Origin: Streptomyces griseoviridis
Lineage (GTDB): Bacteria > Actinomycetota > Actinomycetes > Streptomycetales > Streptomycetaceae
Assembly: GCF_005222485.1 (NCBI RefSeq)
Contig: NZ_CP029078.1
Location: 7,999,501 to 8,063,500, forward strand
Direction of reading: 5' to 3'
Length of the DNA: 64,000 nucleotides
The position numbers and the translations under genes were made by a program. Under the pieces are notes generated by a model. The model had not been told where the DNA came from and made no database searches. It saw only the letters and a list, made by a program, of their open reading frames with translations. How positions within the stretch are numbered: position 1 is the first letter of the stretch; every line of letters starts with the position of its first letter. This document shows, one piece after another, positions 16,474-24,307 of the stretch.

Positions 16474-17458
16474 GGGCGAGATGGAGCCGGAGCCGGCCCT
16501 CGGGCGTGCGCAGCGGCCAGCCCAGCAGCTGCTCCGCGTGCGTCAACCGGTCCTGGAGCGTGGAGTGGTGGACGTTGACCGCGGCGGCAGCCGCCCGCTG
16601 ACTCGTCGTCGACACCACCGCGTGCAGGGTCGCCATCAGCCAGGGCGCCGCGGTCGCCGCCGCTTCGAGGGCCCTCACATCGGGCGGCGGCCGCTCGCCG
16701 GGCGCGACCAGTCCGGCGAGCAGGGCGACCCCGCCCAACTCCTCGGCGTGCACCACGCGAGGACCGGGGTCCTGCGCGGTGCCGTCCGCCGTGAAGCGCA
16801 GGGCGGTGCGCGCGTCGGCCCAGGAGCGCGGCAGGTCGAGGACGGCGACGGCGGGGCCGACGCCCAGCCGTCCGGGCGGCAGCGCGGTCTCGGGCGGGGG
16901 CGCGTCCGGGTGGCCGAGCAGGACGCGGGGGCGGCCGTCGGCCGAGGCGAGCGCGCGTACCAGGGTGCCGGGGGCGGCGCGCAGCCTGCGGGCCGCGTGC
17001 GCCCGGGTCGGCTCCGGTACCGTCGCGTCGAGCAGCGTCTCCAGCAGCGCCGGATCGTCGGCGGGGGAGAGCGGGGCGCGGCCCCTGGTGCGGTCGAGGA
17101 CGAGCCGGATCGCGGCGGCGGCCCGCTCCAGGATCACCGCGTCGACGACGCTCGGCCCGCTCGCCGTCCGCTCCAGCCACAGCGCGGGTCCGCCGCCGGG
17201 CTCCAGGACGGCGGCCGGCCAGCCGGCGTCGGCGGGCGGACCGTCGTCCACGCGGACCCCGTCGGGGCCGACCCGCACCCGCACTCCGCGCCCGGTGTCG
17301 ACCAGCCGCGCCGGACACCCGGCGAGCACCGCCGCGCCGCGCACCAGCGACTCCAGGCCCGCCCGGCTCTCGGTGAGCCGGTCGAAGTAGGAGATGACCT
17401 GGACCGCGGCCCCGGCGTCGGGATCCACCGCGGTCAGCCGTCCGGCCAGCTCTCTCAT
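16445..17458 (-). CDS. PucR/CdaR-type helix-turn-helix regulator
   Basis: 337 residues with start ATG at 17458 (MRELAGRLTAVDP). The C-terminal about 60 residues are the PucR helix-turn-helix (TSQRAAAAAVNVHHSTLQDRL and LGWPLRTPEGRLRLHLAL). The middle has a GGDEF-like degenerate region typical of this family, with a run of alternating leucines and valines. PucR-type regulators often activate purine, sugar-acid or hydrolase genes. The esterase gene lies 91 bp upstream on the same strand and could be co-transcribed. No ligand can be assigned. Confidence 0.85.
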   Translation of the reverse strand: MRELAGRLTAVDPDAGAAVQVISYFDRLTESRAGLESLVRGAAVLAGCPARLVDTGRGVRVRVGPDGVRVDDGPPADAGWPAAVLEPGGGPALWLERTASGPSVVDAVILERAAAAIRLVLDRTRGRAPLSPADDPALLETLLDATVPEPTRAHAARRLRAAPGTLVRALASADGRPRVLLGHPDAPPPETALPPGRLGVGPAVAVLDLPRSWADARTALRFTADGTAQDPGPRVVHAEELGGVALLAGLVAPGERPPPDVRALEAAATAAPWLMATLHAVVSTTSQRAAAAAVNVHHSTLQDRLTHAEQLLGWPLRTPEGRLRLHLALTMRHLARP

Positions 17459-17549
17459 ACGTTCATGGTGCGGTATGCGGCAGGGGAGGGGCAGCCCGCG
17501 GCCGGCACCCGTACCGCGCGGGCCGCGGCCCCCGCCCGCCCCCGCGCCC

Positions 17550-18527
17550 TCACCCCTGGCCCAGCACCCGCCGCACCCACTCGGTCTGTGCGGCGCGGGA
17601 CGCCCGGGACACCGCCGCCTGGGGCGCGAAGCCGTCGAAGCCGTGGAACCCGCCGGGCCAGACATGGAGTTCGGCGACCCCGCCCGCCTGCCAGATCCGC
17701 GACGCGTAGGCGACGACCTCGTCGCGGAAGGTCTCCGCCGAGCCGACGTCGAGGAAGGCGGGCGGCAGGCCGCTCAGATCCTCGGCGCGGGCCGCCGCCG
17801 CGTAGGGGGAGACGTCAGGGCCCCCGCGCCGGTCGCCGAGCAGGGCCGTCCAGCCGGTCTCGTTGGCGGTGCGGTCCCAGACGCCGAGGCCCGCCATCTG
17901 GCGGGCGGACGGAGTGTCGTTGCGGTCGTCCAGCATCGGGCAGAGCAGCACCTGTCCGAGCAGCCGCGGCCCCCCGCGGTCCCGGGCGAGGAGCGCGAGC
18001 GAGGCGCAGAGGCCGCCGCCCGCGCTGCCGCCGACGATCAGGACGCGGTCGGCGTCGGCGCCGATCTCCTCGGCGTGCCCCGCCGTCCAGAGCAGCCCGG
18101 CGTAGACGTCCTCGATCGGCGCCGGATGCGGGTGTTCGGGCGCCAGCCGGTACTCGACGGAGACGACGACCGCGTCCAGTTCCTTCGCCCACTCCAGCGG
18201 GCCGCTCATGCCGACCCGGTTGTTGCCGATGATCATTCCGCCGCCGTGCACGTGGTAGACGACCGGCAGCGGGCCCGGGGTGCGCGGTGCCTTGGGGCGG
18301 CAGATCAGCAGGGAGATCTCGGGATCGCCCGCCGCGCCAGGGACCGTGCGGTCCTCGACGTCGAAGTGGCCGTCGGCCGTCAGATCGAGCTGGGCCATGG
18401 TGTCGACGCCGGTGCTCTCCCGGAAGGCGTCGATCTCGTCGAGGGTGAGGCCGGGCGAGACGGTGTCCTTGATCAGTTCGAGGGCGGCGGCGAGTTCCGG
18501 GTCGAACGGGGGCGGTACGAGGGGCAT
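17550..18527 (-). CDS. Alpha/beta hydrolase, hormone-sensitive-lipase-type esterase
   Basis: 325 residues, ATG at 18527. The oxyanion motif HGGG (in YHVHGGGMIIG), the nucleophile elbow GGSAGG, an acid in DVGSAETFRDE and the terminal histidine in GGFHGFDGF define the HSL (family IV) esterase group. No signal peptide is seen, so it is cytosolic. Such enzymes hydrolyse short-chain or xenobiotic esters. It precedes the PucR gene in the same direction, which may be its regulator. Confidence 0.93.
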   Translation of the reverse strand: MPLVPPPFDPELAAALELIKDTVSPGLTLDEIDAFRESTGVDTMAQLDLTADGHFDVEDRTVPGAAGDPEISLLICRPKAPRTPGPLPVVYHVHGGGMIIGNNRVGMSGPLEWAKELDAVVVSVEYRLAPEHPHPAPIEDVYAGLLWTAGHAEEIGADADRVLIVGGSAGGGLCASLALLARDRGGPRLLGQVLLCPMLDDRNDTPSARQMAGLGVWDRTANETGWTALLGDRRGGPDVSPYAAAARAEDLSGLPPAFLDVGSAETFRDEVVAYASRIWQAGGVAELHVWPGGFHGFDGFAPQAAVSRASRAAQTEWVRRVLGQG

Positions 18528-18764
18528 GGCGTCTCCTCACGCGGGGCGGCGGCTCGTGACGGCCATGATCCGCGCCCGCCCGGCGCCCGGAGTGCCGCCG
18601 TCCGGCGGAACCTGCCCGCCGAACGGCGGGTGGCGGCCGGGGGAGCGCCGCCGCGGCGGGCGCGGGACCGGTAGTGCTGGTCACGTCGGCGCCGTCAGCG
18701 CCGTCAGCGCTGTCTGTCCACGTCCCGTCTGCCCCCGGAGCACCCCAGTGAACGAGTATCCGCA

Positions 18765-19706
18765 GTGAACGTCTCCACGGCCGTCTGGCTGCTGACCGTC
18801 GCGGTCCTGTGCGTGCTCGTCGCCGCTGACTTCTTCATCGGCCGCAAGCCGCACGACGTGTCGGTGAGGGAGGCCGGTGCCTGGACGGTCGTCTGGGTGG
18901 TCCTCGCCTGCCTCTTCGGGCTCGTGCTGTATCTGCGCGCGGGCGGCGGGCCGGCCGGTGAGTTCTTCGCGGGGTACATCACCGAGAAGTCGCTGAGCGT
19001 CGACAACCTCTTCGTCTTCGTCCTGATCATGGCGAAGTTCGCGGTGCCCTCCCAGTACCAGCAGCGGGTGCTGATGGTGGGCGTCCTGGTGGCCCTGGTG
19101 CTGCGGGCCGGTTTCATCGCGGCGGGCGCGGCGATCATCTCCACGTTCTCCTGGGTGTTCTACCTGTTCGGCGCCTTCCTGATCTGGACCGCGTGGAAAC
19201 TGGTGCAGGACGCGCGCAGGCAGGGGCACGACGAGGAGTTCGAGGAGAACAAGCTCCTGAAGGCGGTGGAGAGACGGTTCGGGGTGGCCGACCGCTACCA
19301 CGGCACCAAGCTGTGGATCGAGCAGGACGGCAAGCGGGTCATGACCCCGATGCTGGTGGTGATGCTCGCGATCGGCACCACCGACGTCCTGTTCGCGCTG
19401 GACTCGATCCCCGCCATCTACGGCCTCACCCAGGACCCGTACATCGTGTTCACGGCCAACGCGTTCGCGCTGATGGGCCTGCGGCAGCTGTACTTCCTCA
19501 TCGGCGGGCTGCTCAAGCGGCTGGTCCACCTCAGCTACGGCCTGTCGATCATCCTCGGCTTCATCGGCGTCAAACTGGTGCTGCACGCGCTGCACGAGTC
19601 CGGCGTCCATGTCCCGCAGATCGGCATCCCGTTCTCGCTCGGCTTCATCGTCCTGGTCCTCCTGATCACCACCCTCACCAGCCTCTACGCGTCGCGGAAG
19701 GCGTAG
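18765..19706 (+). CDS. TerC-family integral membrane protein
   Basis: 313 residues starting at a GTG at 18765. About eight membrane helices with TerC signatures: EKSLSVDNLFVFVLIMAKF, GTTDVLFALDSIPAIYGLTQDPYIVFTAN (given here as separate helices) and NAFALMGLRQLYFL with acidic membrane residues. TerC proteins are linked to tellurite resistance and to manganese or calcium export in the cytoplasmic membrane. No other ter genes are nearby. The 237-bp upstream gap has a short CGTCAGCGC repeat but no recognisable manganese riboswitch. Confidence 0.93.
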   Translation: MNVSTAVWLLTVAVLCVLVAADFFIGRKPHDVSVREAGAWTVVWVVLACLFGLVLYLRAGGGPAGEFFAGYITEKSLSVDNLFVFVLIMAKFAVPSQYQQRVLMVGVLVALVLRAGFIAAGAAIISTFSWVFYLFGAFLIWTAWKLVQDARRQGHDEEFEENKLLKAVERRFGVADRYHGTKLWIEQDGKRVMTPMLVVMLAIGTTDVLFALDSIPAIYGLTQDPYIVFTANAFALMGLRQLYFLIGGLLKRLVHLSYGLSIILGFIGVKLVLHALHESGVHVPQIGIPFSLGFIVLVLLITTLTSLYASRKA

Positions 19707-19755
19707 CCCCGGCCGGGCACGGGCCGCGCCGCGACCGCCGGCCGGGCGAAAAGCC

Positions 19756-19786
19756 TTGACTTGGAGCGCGCTCCAAGATCTAGCGT
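19756..19786 (+). promoter_or_regulatory. MerR-type promoter: TTGACT, 19-bp spacer with palindrome, TAGCGT
   Basis: -35 TTGACT (19756-19761) and -10 TAGCGT (19781-19786) are separated by 19 bp, and the spacer carries the perfect 18-bp palindrome CTTGGAGCGCGCTCCAAG (19760-19777). A long spacer with a central dyad is the signature of MerR-family activation, and the sequence resembles AdhR/NmlR-type boxes. It drives the LLM oxidoreductase at 19826. Confidence 0.8.
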
Positions 19787-19825
19787 CACAGGTGACGGTG
19801 ATGGCCCGGACGGACGGAGTCGGAG

Positions 19826-20695
19826 ATGCGGGTCGGCGTACACATCAACCAGTTCGGCAACCGCGGTGGAGCCCCCGCGCTCGGGGCCGAACTCGCCGCG
19901 GCGGGCCGGGCCGCCGAGGCGGCCGGGGTCAGCTGGCTCTCGGTCATGGACCACTACTTCCAGATGGAGTTCAACGGCGGCGCCGAGGAACCCATGCTGG
20001 AGGCCTACACCACCCTCGGCTATCTCGCGGGCCAGACCTCGACGGTCCAGCTCGGCGCCCTGGTGACCGGCGTGACCTACCGGCATCCCGGGCTGCTCGC
20101 CAAGATCGCCACCACCCTCGACGTCCTGTCCGGCGGACGGGCCACCCTCGGCATCGGGGCCGCCTGGTACGACCGTGAGCACGAGGGGCTCGGGGTGCCC
20201 TTCCCGCCGCTCGCCGAGCGGTTCGAGCGGCTCGACGAGGCGCTGCGGATCTGCCTCCAGATGTGGGACCCCGAGAACAACGGCCCCTTCGAGGGCCGGC
20301 ACTACCGGCTCGCCGAGACGCTCTGCGTACCGGCCCCGGTCAGCGAGCCGCGCCCCGAGATCATGATCGGCGGCAGCGGCGAGAAGAAGACCCTGCGGCT
20401 GGTCGCCCGGCACGGCGACGCCTGCAACCTCTTCGCGACCTCGCCGGACGAGGTGCGGCACAAGATCGACGTGCTGCGCGGGCACTGCGACACCGAGGGG
20501 CGCGACTTCGGCGACATCCGGGTGACCATCACCCACATGGGGGAGGGCGACGTCGACACCGTCGTCCGCGGCCTGTCCGGGTACGCCAAGCTCGGCATCG
20601 ACACCGTGATCTTCGGTCCGCGCACCGGTGACGTGGCCGCCTGGATCGAGGAGTTCGCGGCGCCCGCCGTGCCGCGGCTCGCGGAGCTGGACTGA
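19826..20695 (+). CDS. LLM-class (F420-dependent type) oxidoreductase
   Basis: 289 residues, ATG at 19826. The luciferase-like TIM barrel is evident from MRVGVHINQFGNRGG, SVMDHYFQM, GALVTGVTYRHPGLLAK, LSGGRATLGIGAAWYDRE and the late GGSGEKKTLRLVARHGDACN. This branch in actinobacteria normally uses coenzyme F420 for hydride transfer. The substrate is unknown. Its promoter is of MerR type with a 19-bp spacer, so induction by a thiol-reactive or aldehyde stress is plausible, though the regulator is not adjacent. A strong hairpin follows the gene. Confidence 0.9.
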   Translation: MRVGVHINQFGNRGGAPALGAELAAAGRAAEAAGVSWLSVMDHYFQMEFNGGAEEPMLEAYTTLGYLAGQTSTVQLGALVTGVTYRHPGLLAKIATTLDVLSGGRATLGIGAAWYDREHEGLGVPFPPLAERFERLDEALRICLQMWDPENNGPFEGRHYRLAETLCVPAPVSEPRPEIMIGGSGEKKTLRLVARHGDACNLFATSPDEVRHKIDVLRGHCDTEGRDFGDIRVTITHMGEGDVDTVVRGLSGYAKLGIDTVIFGPRTGDVAAWIEEFAAPAVPRLAELD

Positions 20696-20737
20696 GCACG
20701 GCCGGGGGCCGGGTCGGGTCGTCGCGACGACGACGCG

Positions 20738-20774
20738 GAGGGGGCCCGAGCCGTGGTGCGGCTCGGGCCCCCTC
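20738..20774. terminator. Strong bidirectional hairpin between LLM and FMN reductase genes
   Basis: A perfect 15-bp stem (20738-20752 with 20760-20774) around a 7-nt loop lies between the two convergent stop codons. Confidence 0.8.
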
Positions 20775-20788
20775 GTGCGGGCGGGTCG

Positions 20789-21352
20789 TCAGGCGGCGGC
20801 CGGCGCGCCCGCGTGGCCGTGCAGACGGGCGACCACCTCGGTCAGCTGCGCGGCGACCTCGGTGTCGTCGGCCGGGTGGGTGCCGGCGAAGCGGGTCAGC
20901 GAGCCGGGGATCGAGAGCTTGATGTCCTCGATGACCTTGCCACCGGCGATGCCGACGGCCTTGCGGGCCTCGTCCTGCGCCCACACGCCGCCGTACTGGC
21001 CGAACGCGGTGCCGACCACGGCGACCGGCTTGCCGCCGAAGGCGCCGGCGCCGTACGGGCGCGACAGCCAGTCGATGGCGTTCTTCAGGACGGCCGGGAT
21101 GGTGCCGTTGTACTCGGGGGAGAACAGCAGGAACGCGTCGGCGGCCTGGGCGGCGGCGCGCAGCCTGGCGGCGGCGGCCGGGACCGAGCCCTCGACGTCG
21201 ACGTCCTCGTTGTAGAAGGGGATCTCGGCCAGACCCTCGAACAGCTCGACGTCCGCGCCCTCCGGGGCCAGCTTGACGGCGGCCTCGGCGAGCTGACGGT
21301 TGTGCGAACCGGCGCGAAGGCTGCCGACGAGCGCAAGAATGCGAACAGACAT
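20789..21352 (-). CDS. NADPH-dependent FMN reductase family oxidoreductase
   Basis: 187 residues from the ATG at 21352 (MSVRILALVGSLRAGS); the longer frame to 21376 has no merit. The FMN phosphate loop GSLRAGSHN and the flavodoxin-like SPEYNGTIPAVLKNAIDWL are typical of the NADPH:FMN/quinone reductase group (ChrR/SsuE-like). It would reduce flavin, quinone or azo compounds in the cytosol. The divergent TetR at 21469 shares a gap containing two GGACCNNGGTCC boxes, one close to each start, so it is the probable repressor. Confidence 0.92.
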   Translation of the reverse strand: MSVRILALVGSLRAGSHNRQLAEAAVKLAPEGADVELFEGLAEIPFYNEDVDVEGSVPAAAARLRAAAQAADAFLLFSPEYNGTIPAVLKNAIDWLSRPYGAGAFGGKPVAVVGTAFGQYGGVWAQDEARKAVGIAGGKVIEDIKLSIPGSLTRFAGTHPADDTEVAAQLTEVVARLHGHAGAPAAA

Positions 21353-21390
21353 GCGAACTCCAAGATGCTGAAACATTGCCGTAACGATCC

Positions 21391-21438
21391 GGACCGGGGT
21401 CCGTTTAAATTTCTACCACCCTAACCGGACCACGGTCC
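21391..21438. promoter_or_regulatory. Two GGACC-NN-GGTCC TetR-type boxes
   Basis: GGACCGGGGTCC (21391-21402) and GGACCACGGTCC (21427-21438) share flanks CC before and GTTT-like T-rich text after, with starts 36 bp apart. They sit between the divergent FMN reductase and TetR genes. Confidence 0.7.
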
Positions 21439-21468
21439 AGTTTCTTCCTGATGCTTTACGCTGTCTTC

Positions 21469-22131
21469 ATGTCCGCCTCGCTGCCCCCCTTCCCGGAGCC
21501 TCAAGACGTCCTCGGCGAGCCCGAGTTGCTCCAGGTCGGCACGGTCGAGGACGAACCCTGCCTGCGCGCCGACGCGGCCCGCAACCGGGCCAGACTGCTG
21601 GAGGCCGCCGCCCGGCTGATCGCCGAGCACGGCGCGGCCGGGGTCACCATGGAGGCGGTCGCGGCCGCCGCCCGGGTGGGCAAGGGGACGGTCTTCCGAC
21701 GGTTCGGCGACCGCACCGGGCTGCTCATGGCGCTGCTCGACCACTCGTCGAAGAAGCTCCAGGCCGACTTCCTCGGCGGCCCGCCGCCGCTGGGCCCCGG
21801 GGCGCCCCCGCTGGAGCGGCTGCGGGCGTTCGGGGTGGCCGTCCTCTACCGCTCGGCCGAACAGCTCGATCTGCAACTCGCCGCCCAGCCCGACCCGACC
21901 CGGAAGTTCGCCCACCCGTCGGTGGACGCGCTCACCACGCATGTCTGCGTCCTGCTGCGGCAGATCACGCCGGACGCCGACTGCGAGCTGCTGGCCAGGA
22001 CCCTGATGGGCTACCTCGACCCCGCCCTCATCCACCATCTGACCAAGCAGCGCGGGATGTCCCTAGAGCGGCTGGAGATCGGCTGGGCCGACCTGGTCGC
22101 CCGCCTGACCCGGACCGAACCGCCCCGCTGA
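21469..22131 (+). CDS. TetR-family regulator of the FMN reductase
   Basis: 220 residues with the ATG at 21469 (MSASLPPFPEP); a start at 21451 would add six residues. After a 30-residue tail the helix-turn-helix runs from LRADAARNRARLLEAAARLIAEHG to VGKGTVFRRFGDRTGLLMALLDH. The rest is the ligand domain. The divergent FMN reductase and the twin operator boxes in the gap make it a local repressor. The ligand is unknown, perhaps a quinone or electrophile. Confidence 0.92.
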   Translation: MSASLPPFPEPQDVLGEPELLQVGTVEDEPCLRADAARNRARLLEAAARLIAEHGAAGVTMEAVAAAARVGKGTVFRRFGDRTGLLMALLDHSSKKLQADFLGGPPPLGPGAPPLERLRAFGVAVLYRSAEQLDLQLAAQPDPTRKFAHPSVDALTTHVCVLLRQITPDADCELLARTLMGYLDPALIHHLTKQRGMSLERLEIGWADLVARLTRTEPPR

Positions 22132-22180
22132 CCCGCCGGGCCGGCGTGAGGTGACACGGCTCGGGTCGTCCGGGCCTGGC

Positions 22181-23332
22181 TCAGGCCGTCCGCGCCTCGT
22201 CGTGCGCGCCGAACATGTCCAGCAGCCCCTGCGGCGCGTCGGCGCGGAACAGCAACTCCCCGCTGTGCGCCGACGCGGACGCCGACGCCTCGGCGCGCGG
22301 GAACAGCTCCGCCTCGTACGCGGCGAGCGCGGCCTCCGTGTCACCCGGGTGCTCGACCAGCGCGAGCGCCAGTGCGGCGCCGTCGAGCAGCGCGAGGTTC
22401 GCGCCCTCGCCCGCGAACGGCGACATCAGGTGCGCCGCGTCGCCGAGCAGCGTGACACCCGGCACCCGCGCCCAGCGGTGACCGGTCGGCAGGGCGTACA
22501 CGCGGCGCGGCACCAGCGGTCCGTCGGCGTCCGCGACCAGGGCGCGCAGGCTCGGGTCCCAGTCCGCGAACTCCGCGAGCACCGTCGACTTCGCCGCCCC
22601 GGTGTCGGTGAAGTCGATGGAGTCGAGCCACTCCTCGGGCGCCCTGACCGCCGCGTACACATGGAGGCTGCCGTCGCTCTCCCGGTGGGCGAGGAAGCCC
22701 CGGCCGTGGCCGAGCGCGAAGAAGAACCCGGAGCCGATCACCGCGCCCGACGCCGGGTGCCGGGTGTCCGCGTCGCGCAGGTCGGCCTCGACGAACGAGA
22801 CGCCGGTGTAGACGGGTTCGGCGTCCGACAGCAGCGGGCGGATCCGCGACCAGGCGCCGTCCGCGCCGACCAGCAGCTCCGTGGTGAGGGCCGTGCCGTC
22901 GGCGAGGGTCACCTCGTGCCGGCCGCCGCCCAGCGGACGGGCCCCGGTGACCTTCACGCCCCAGTGGACCGTGCCGTCGGGCAGTGAGCCGAGCAGCAGG
23001 TCGCGCAGGTCGCCGCGGTCGATCTCGGGACGGTCGCCGGTGCCGTCGTCGGACTCCTCGCGGCGCACCACGGCCCGCTGGTCGAGGATGCGCAGGGCCT
23101 CGCCGCCCTGGTGGACGAGGGCGCGGAACTCCTCGTACAGCCCGGCGGCGCGCAGCGCCTCCTGCCCGGAGTCGCTGTGGATGTCGAGCATGCCGCCCTG
23201 GGTGCGGGCGGCGGGGGAGGCGTCCAGGTCCAGGACGGTCGCGGCGATCCCGTGCACGTGGAGCACCCGGGCGAGGGCGAGGCCGCCGAGTCCGGCGCCG
23301 ACGATCAGAACGGGGTGGTGGGTGGTGGTCAT
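22181..23332 (-). CDS. FAD-dependent monooxygenase (TetX/PHBH-like)
   Basis: 383 residues, ATG at 23332. FAD motifs are clear: GAGLGGLALARVL at the N-terminus, DRGDLRDLLL (RxxL-like) and GVTLLGDAAHLMSPFAGEGANLAL (GD motif). The resemblance to TetX-like flavoprotein hydroxylases suggests hydroxylation of an aromatic or polyketide, with NAD(P)H. No antibiotic gene cluster is nearby, so a resistance or detoxification role is a guess. The TetR gene upstream at 23491 has the same direction, with a 158-bp gap made of imprecise GTGCGGCC repeats. Confidence 0.9.
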   Translation of the reverse strand: MTTTHHPVLIVGAGLGGLALARVLHVHGIAATVLDLDASPAARTQGGMLDIHSDSGQEALRAAGLYEEFRALVHQGGEALRILDQRAVVRREESDDGTGDRPEIDRGDLRDLLLGSLPDGTVHWGVKVTGARPLGGGRHEVTLADGTALTTELLVGADGAWSRIRPLLSDAEPVYTGVSFVEADLRDADTRHPASGAVIGSGFFFALGHGRGFLAHRESDGSLHVYAAVRAPEEWLDSIDFTDTGAAKSTVLAEFADWDPSLRALVADADGPLVPRRVYALPTGHRWARVPGVTLLGDAAHLMSPFAGEGANLALLDGAALALALVEHPGDTEAALAAYEAELFPRAEASASASAHSGELLFRADAPQGLLDMFGAHDEARTA

Positions 23333-23344
23333 GACGGTCTCCTC

Positions 23345-23410
23345 GAAGGTCGGTGTGGCGGTGTGGCCGTGCGGCCGTGCGGCCGTGTTGCCGTGCGGCC
23401 GTGTGACGGC
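23345..23410. repeat. Degenerate GTGCGGCC-type short repeats
   Basis: The gap between the FAD monooxygenase and TetR genes holds several imprecise copies of GTGTGGC/GTGCGGCC. No gene or clear promoter is visible in them; slippage is the simple explanation. Confidence 0.5.
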
Positions 23411-23490
23411 GTGCCGGCCCGTCGGCGGGCGCGGGCCCGCCGACTTCGGCCGTGGCCCGTGGTTAGTGGCCCGTCGCCCCTGGCCCGTGG

Positions 23491-24162
23491 TCAGTGGGTG
23501 ACGGCGGTCCGTTCGATGCCGGCGATCAGTGCCCGCAGCGCCCAGGAGAGCCGCTCGGCGGGCTCGCCCGACAGCAGCTCGCCTGCCAGCGCCGCGACGT
23601 GCGGATGGGTGCCCGCGTCGATGTCGCGCACGGCGCGGTGGACGGCGTCCCAGTCCTCGGCGGGCGCCTCGGCCGCGTGCTCGGCGGCCGTCGCGGTGGC
23701 GTGCTGGAGCAGCAGGTCGACGCCCCAGGCGGCCTGCGCCGACGGCACCCCGCCCTCGTCCAGCAGGGCCAGCAGCGTCTCGATGAGGTTCAGGTAGTGC
23801 GGCCCGCTGGGCCGGGCGGTGAGCGCGGAGCGGGCCAGCGTCGGGTGGTCGAAGAGCATCAGGGCGTACGCCGTGAGCACCCCTTCGAGCCGCTCGCGCC
23901 ACGGGCCCTCGGCGGGTGCGGGCCCGATCGTCCCGAGCAGTTCGTCCAGGACGGCCGCGTGCAGTTCGGCGGTGTTGCGGACGTAGACGTAGAGCGAGGC
24001 GGGGCCGGTGTCCAGCTCCTGCGCCAGGCGCCGCATGGTCACCTTCGGCAGTCCTTCGGCACGCAGCACGGCGACGGCGGCGGCCACGATGCCCTCCCTG
24101 GTCAGGGCGGCCTTGGCGGGGCGCTCACGGCGGCTGCGCGGGGTGTCGGGTCGGTCGGTCAT
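23491..24162 (-). CDS. TetR-family regulator (TetR_C type)
   Basis: 223 residues, ATG at 24162. The helix-turn-helix is LTREGIVAAAVAVLRAEGL to TGPASLYVYVRNTAELHAAVLDELLG, where SLYVYV is typical of the tetracycline-repressor branch. The long C-terminal domain matches the TetR_C type. Three GAACAWGTTC palindromes lie immediately upstream, spaced 15 bp, so strong autoregulation is expected. The FAD monooxygenase downstream on the same strand is the likely co-regulated gene. Confidence 0.92.
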   Translation of the reverse strand: MTDRPDTPRSRRERPAKAALTREGIVAAAVAVLRAEGLPKVTMRRLAQELDTGPASLYVYVRNTAELHAAVLDELLGTIGPAPAEGPWRERLEGVLTAYALMLFDHPTLARSALTARPSGPHYLNLIETLLALLDEGGVPSAQAAWGVDLLLQHATATAAEHAAEAPAEDWDAVHRAVRDIDAGTHPHVAALAGELLSGEPAERLSWALRALIAGIERTAVTH

Positions 24163-24176
24163 GGCTCCACCGTAAC

Positions 24177-24216
24177 GAACATGTTCGCTGCGAACAAGTT
24201 CGTGACGAACATGTTC
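24177..24216. promoter_or_regulatory. Three GAACAWGTTC palindromes at exact 15-bp spacing
   Basis: GAACATGTTC (24177-24186), GAACAAGTTC (24192-24201) and GAACATGTTC (24207-24216) stand at a strict 15-bp period, 14 bp upstream of the TetR start. Repeated perfect dyads next to a TetR gene are operators by position. Confidence 0.8.
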
Positions 24217-24307
24217 GTAAAGAAGTGGGCGGTGTCAGTTCCGAGAGTCATCAAGACTTGACGGCGAAGTTCCCCGACCCGAAACAAGCCGCACAGGTTC
24301 TGCAAAG

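Noticed and set aside
18528..18764. Possible manganese (yybP-ykoY) riboswitch before the TerC gene
   Set aside because: No conserved loop wording or suitable pairing could be found in the 237-bp leader; only a short CGTCAGCGC repeat is present.
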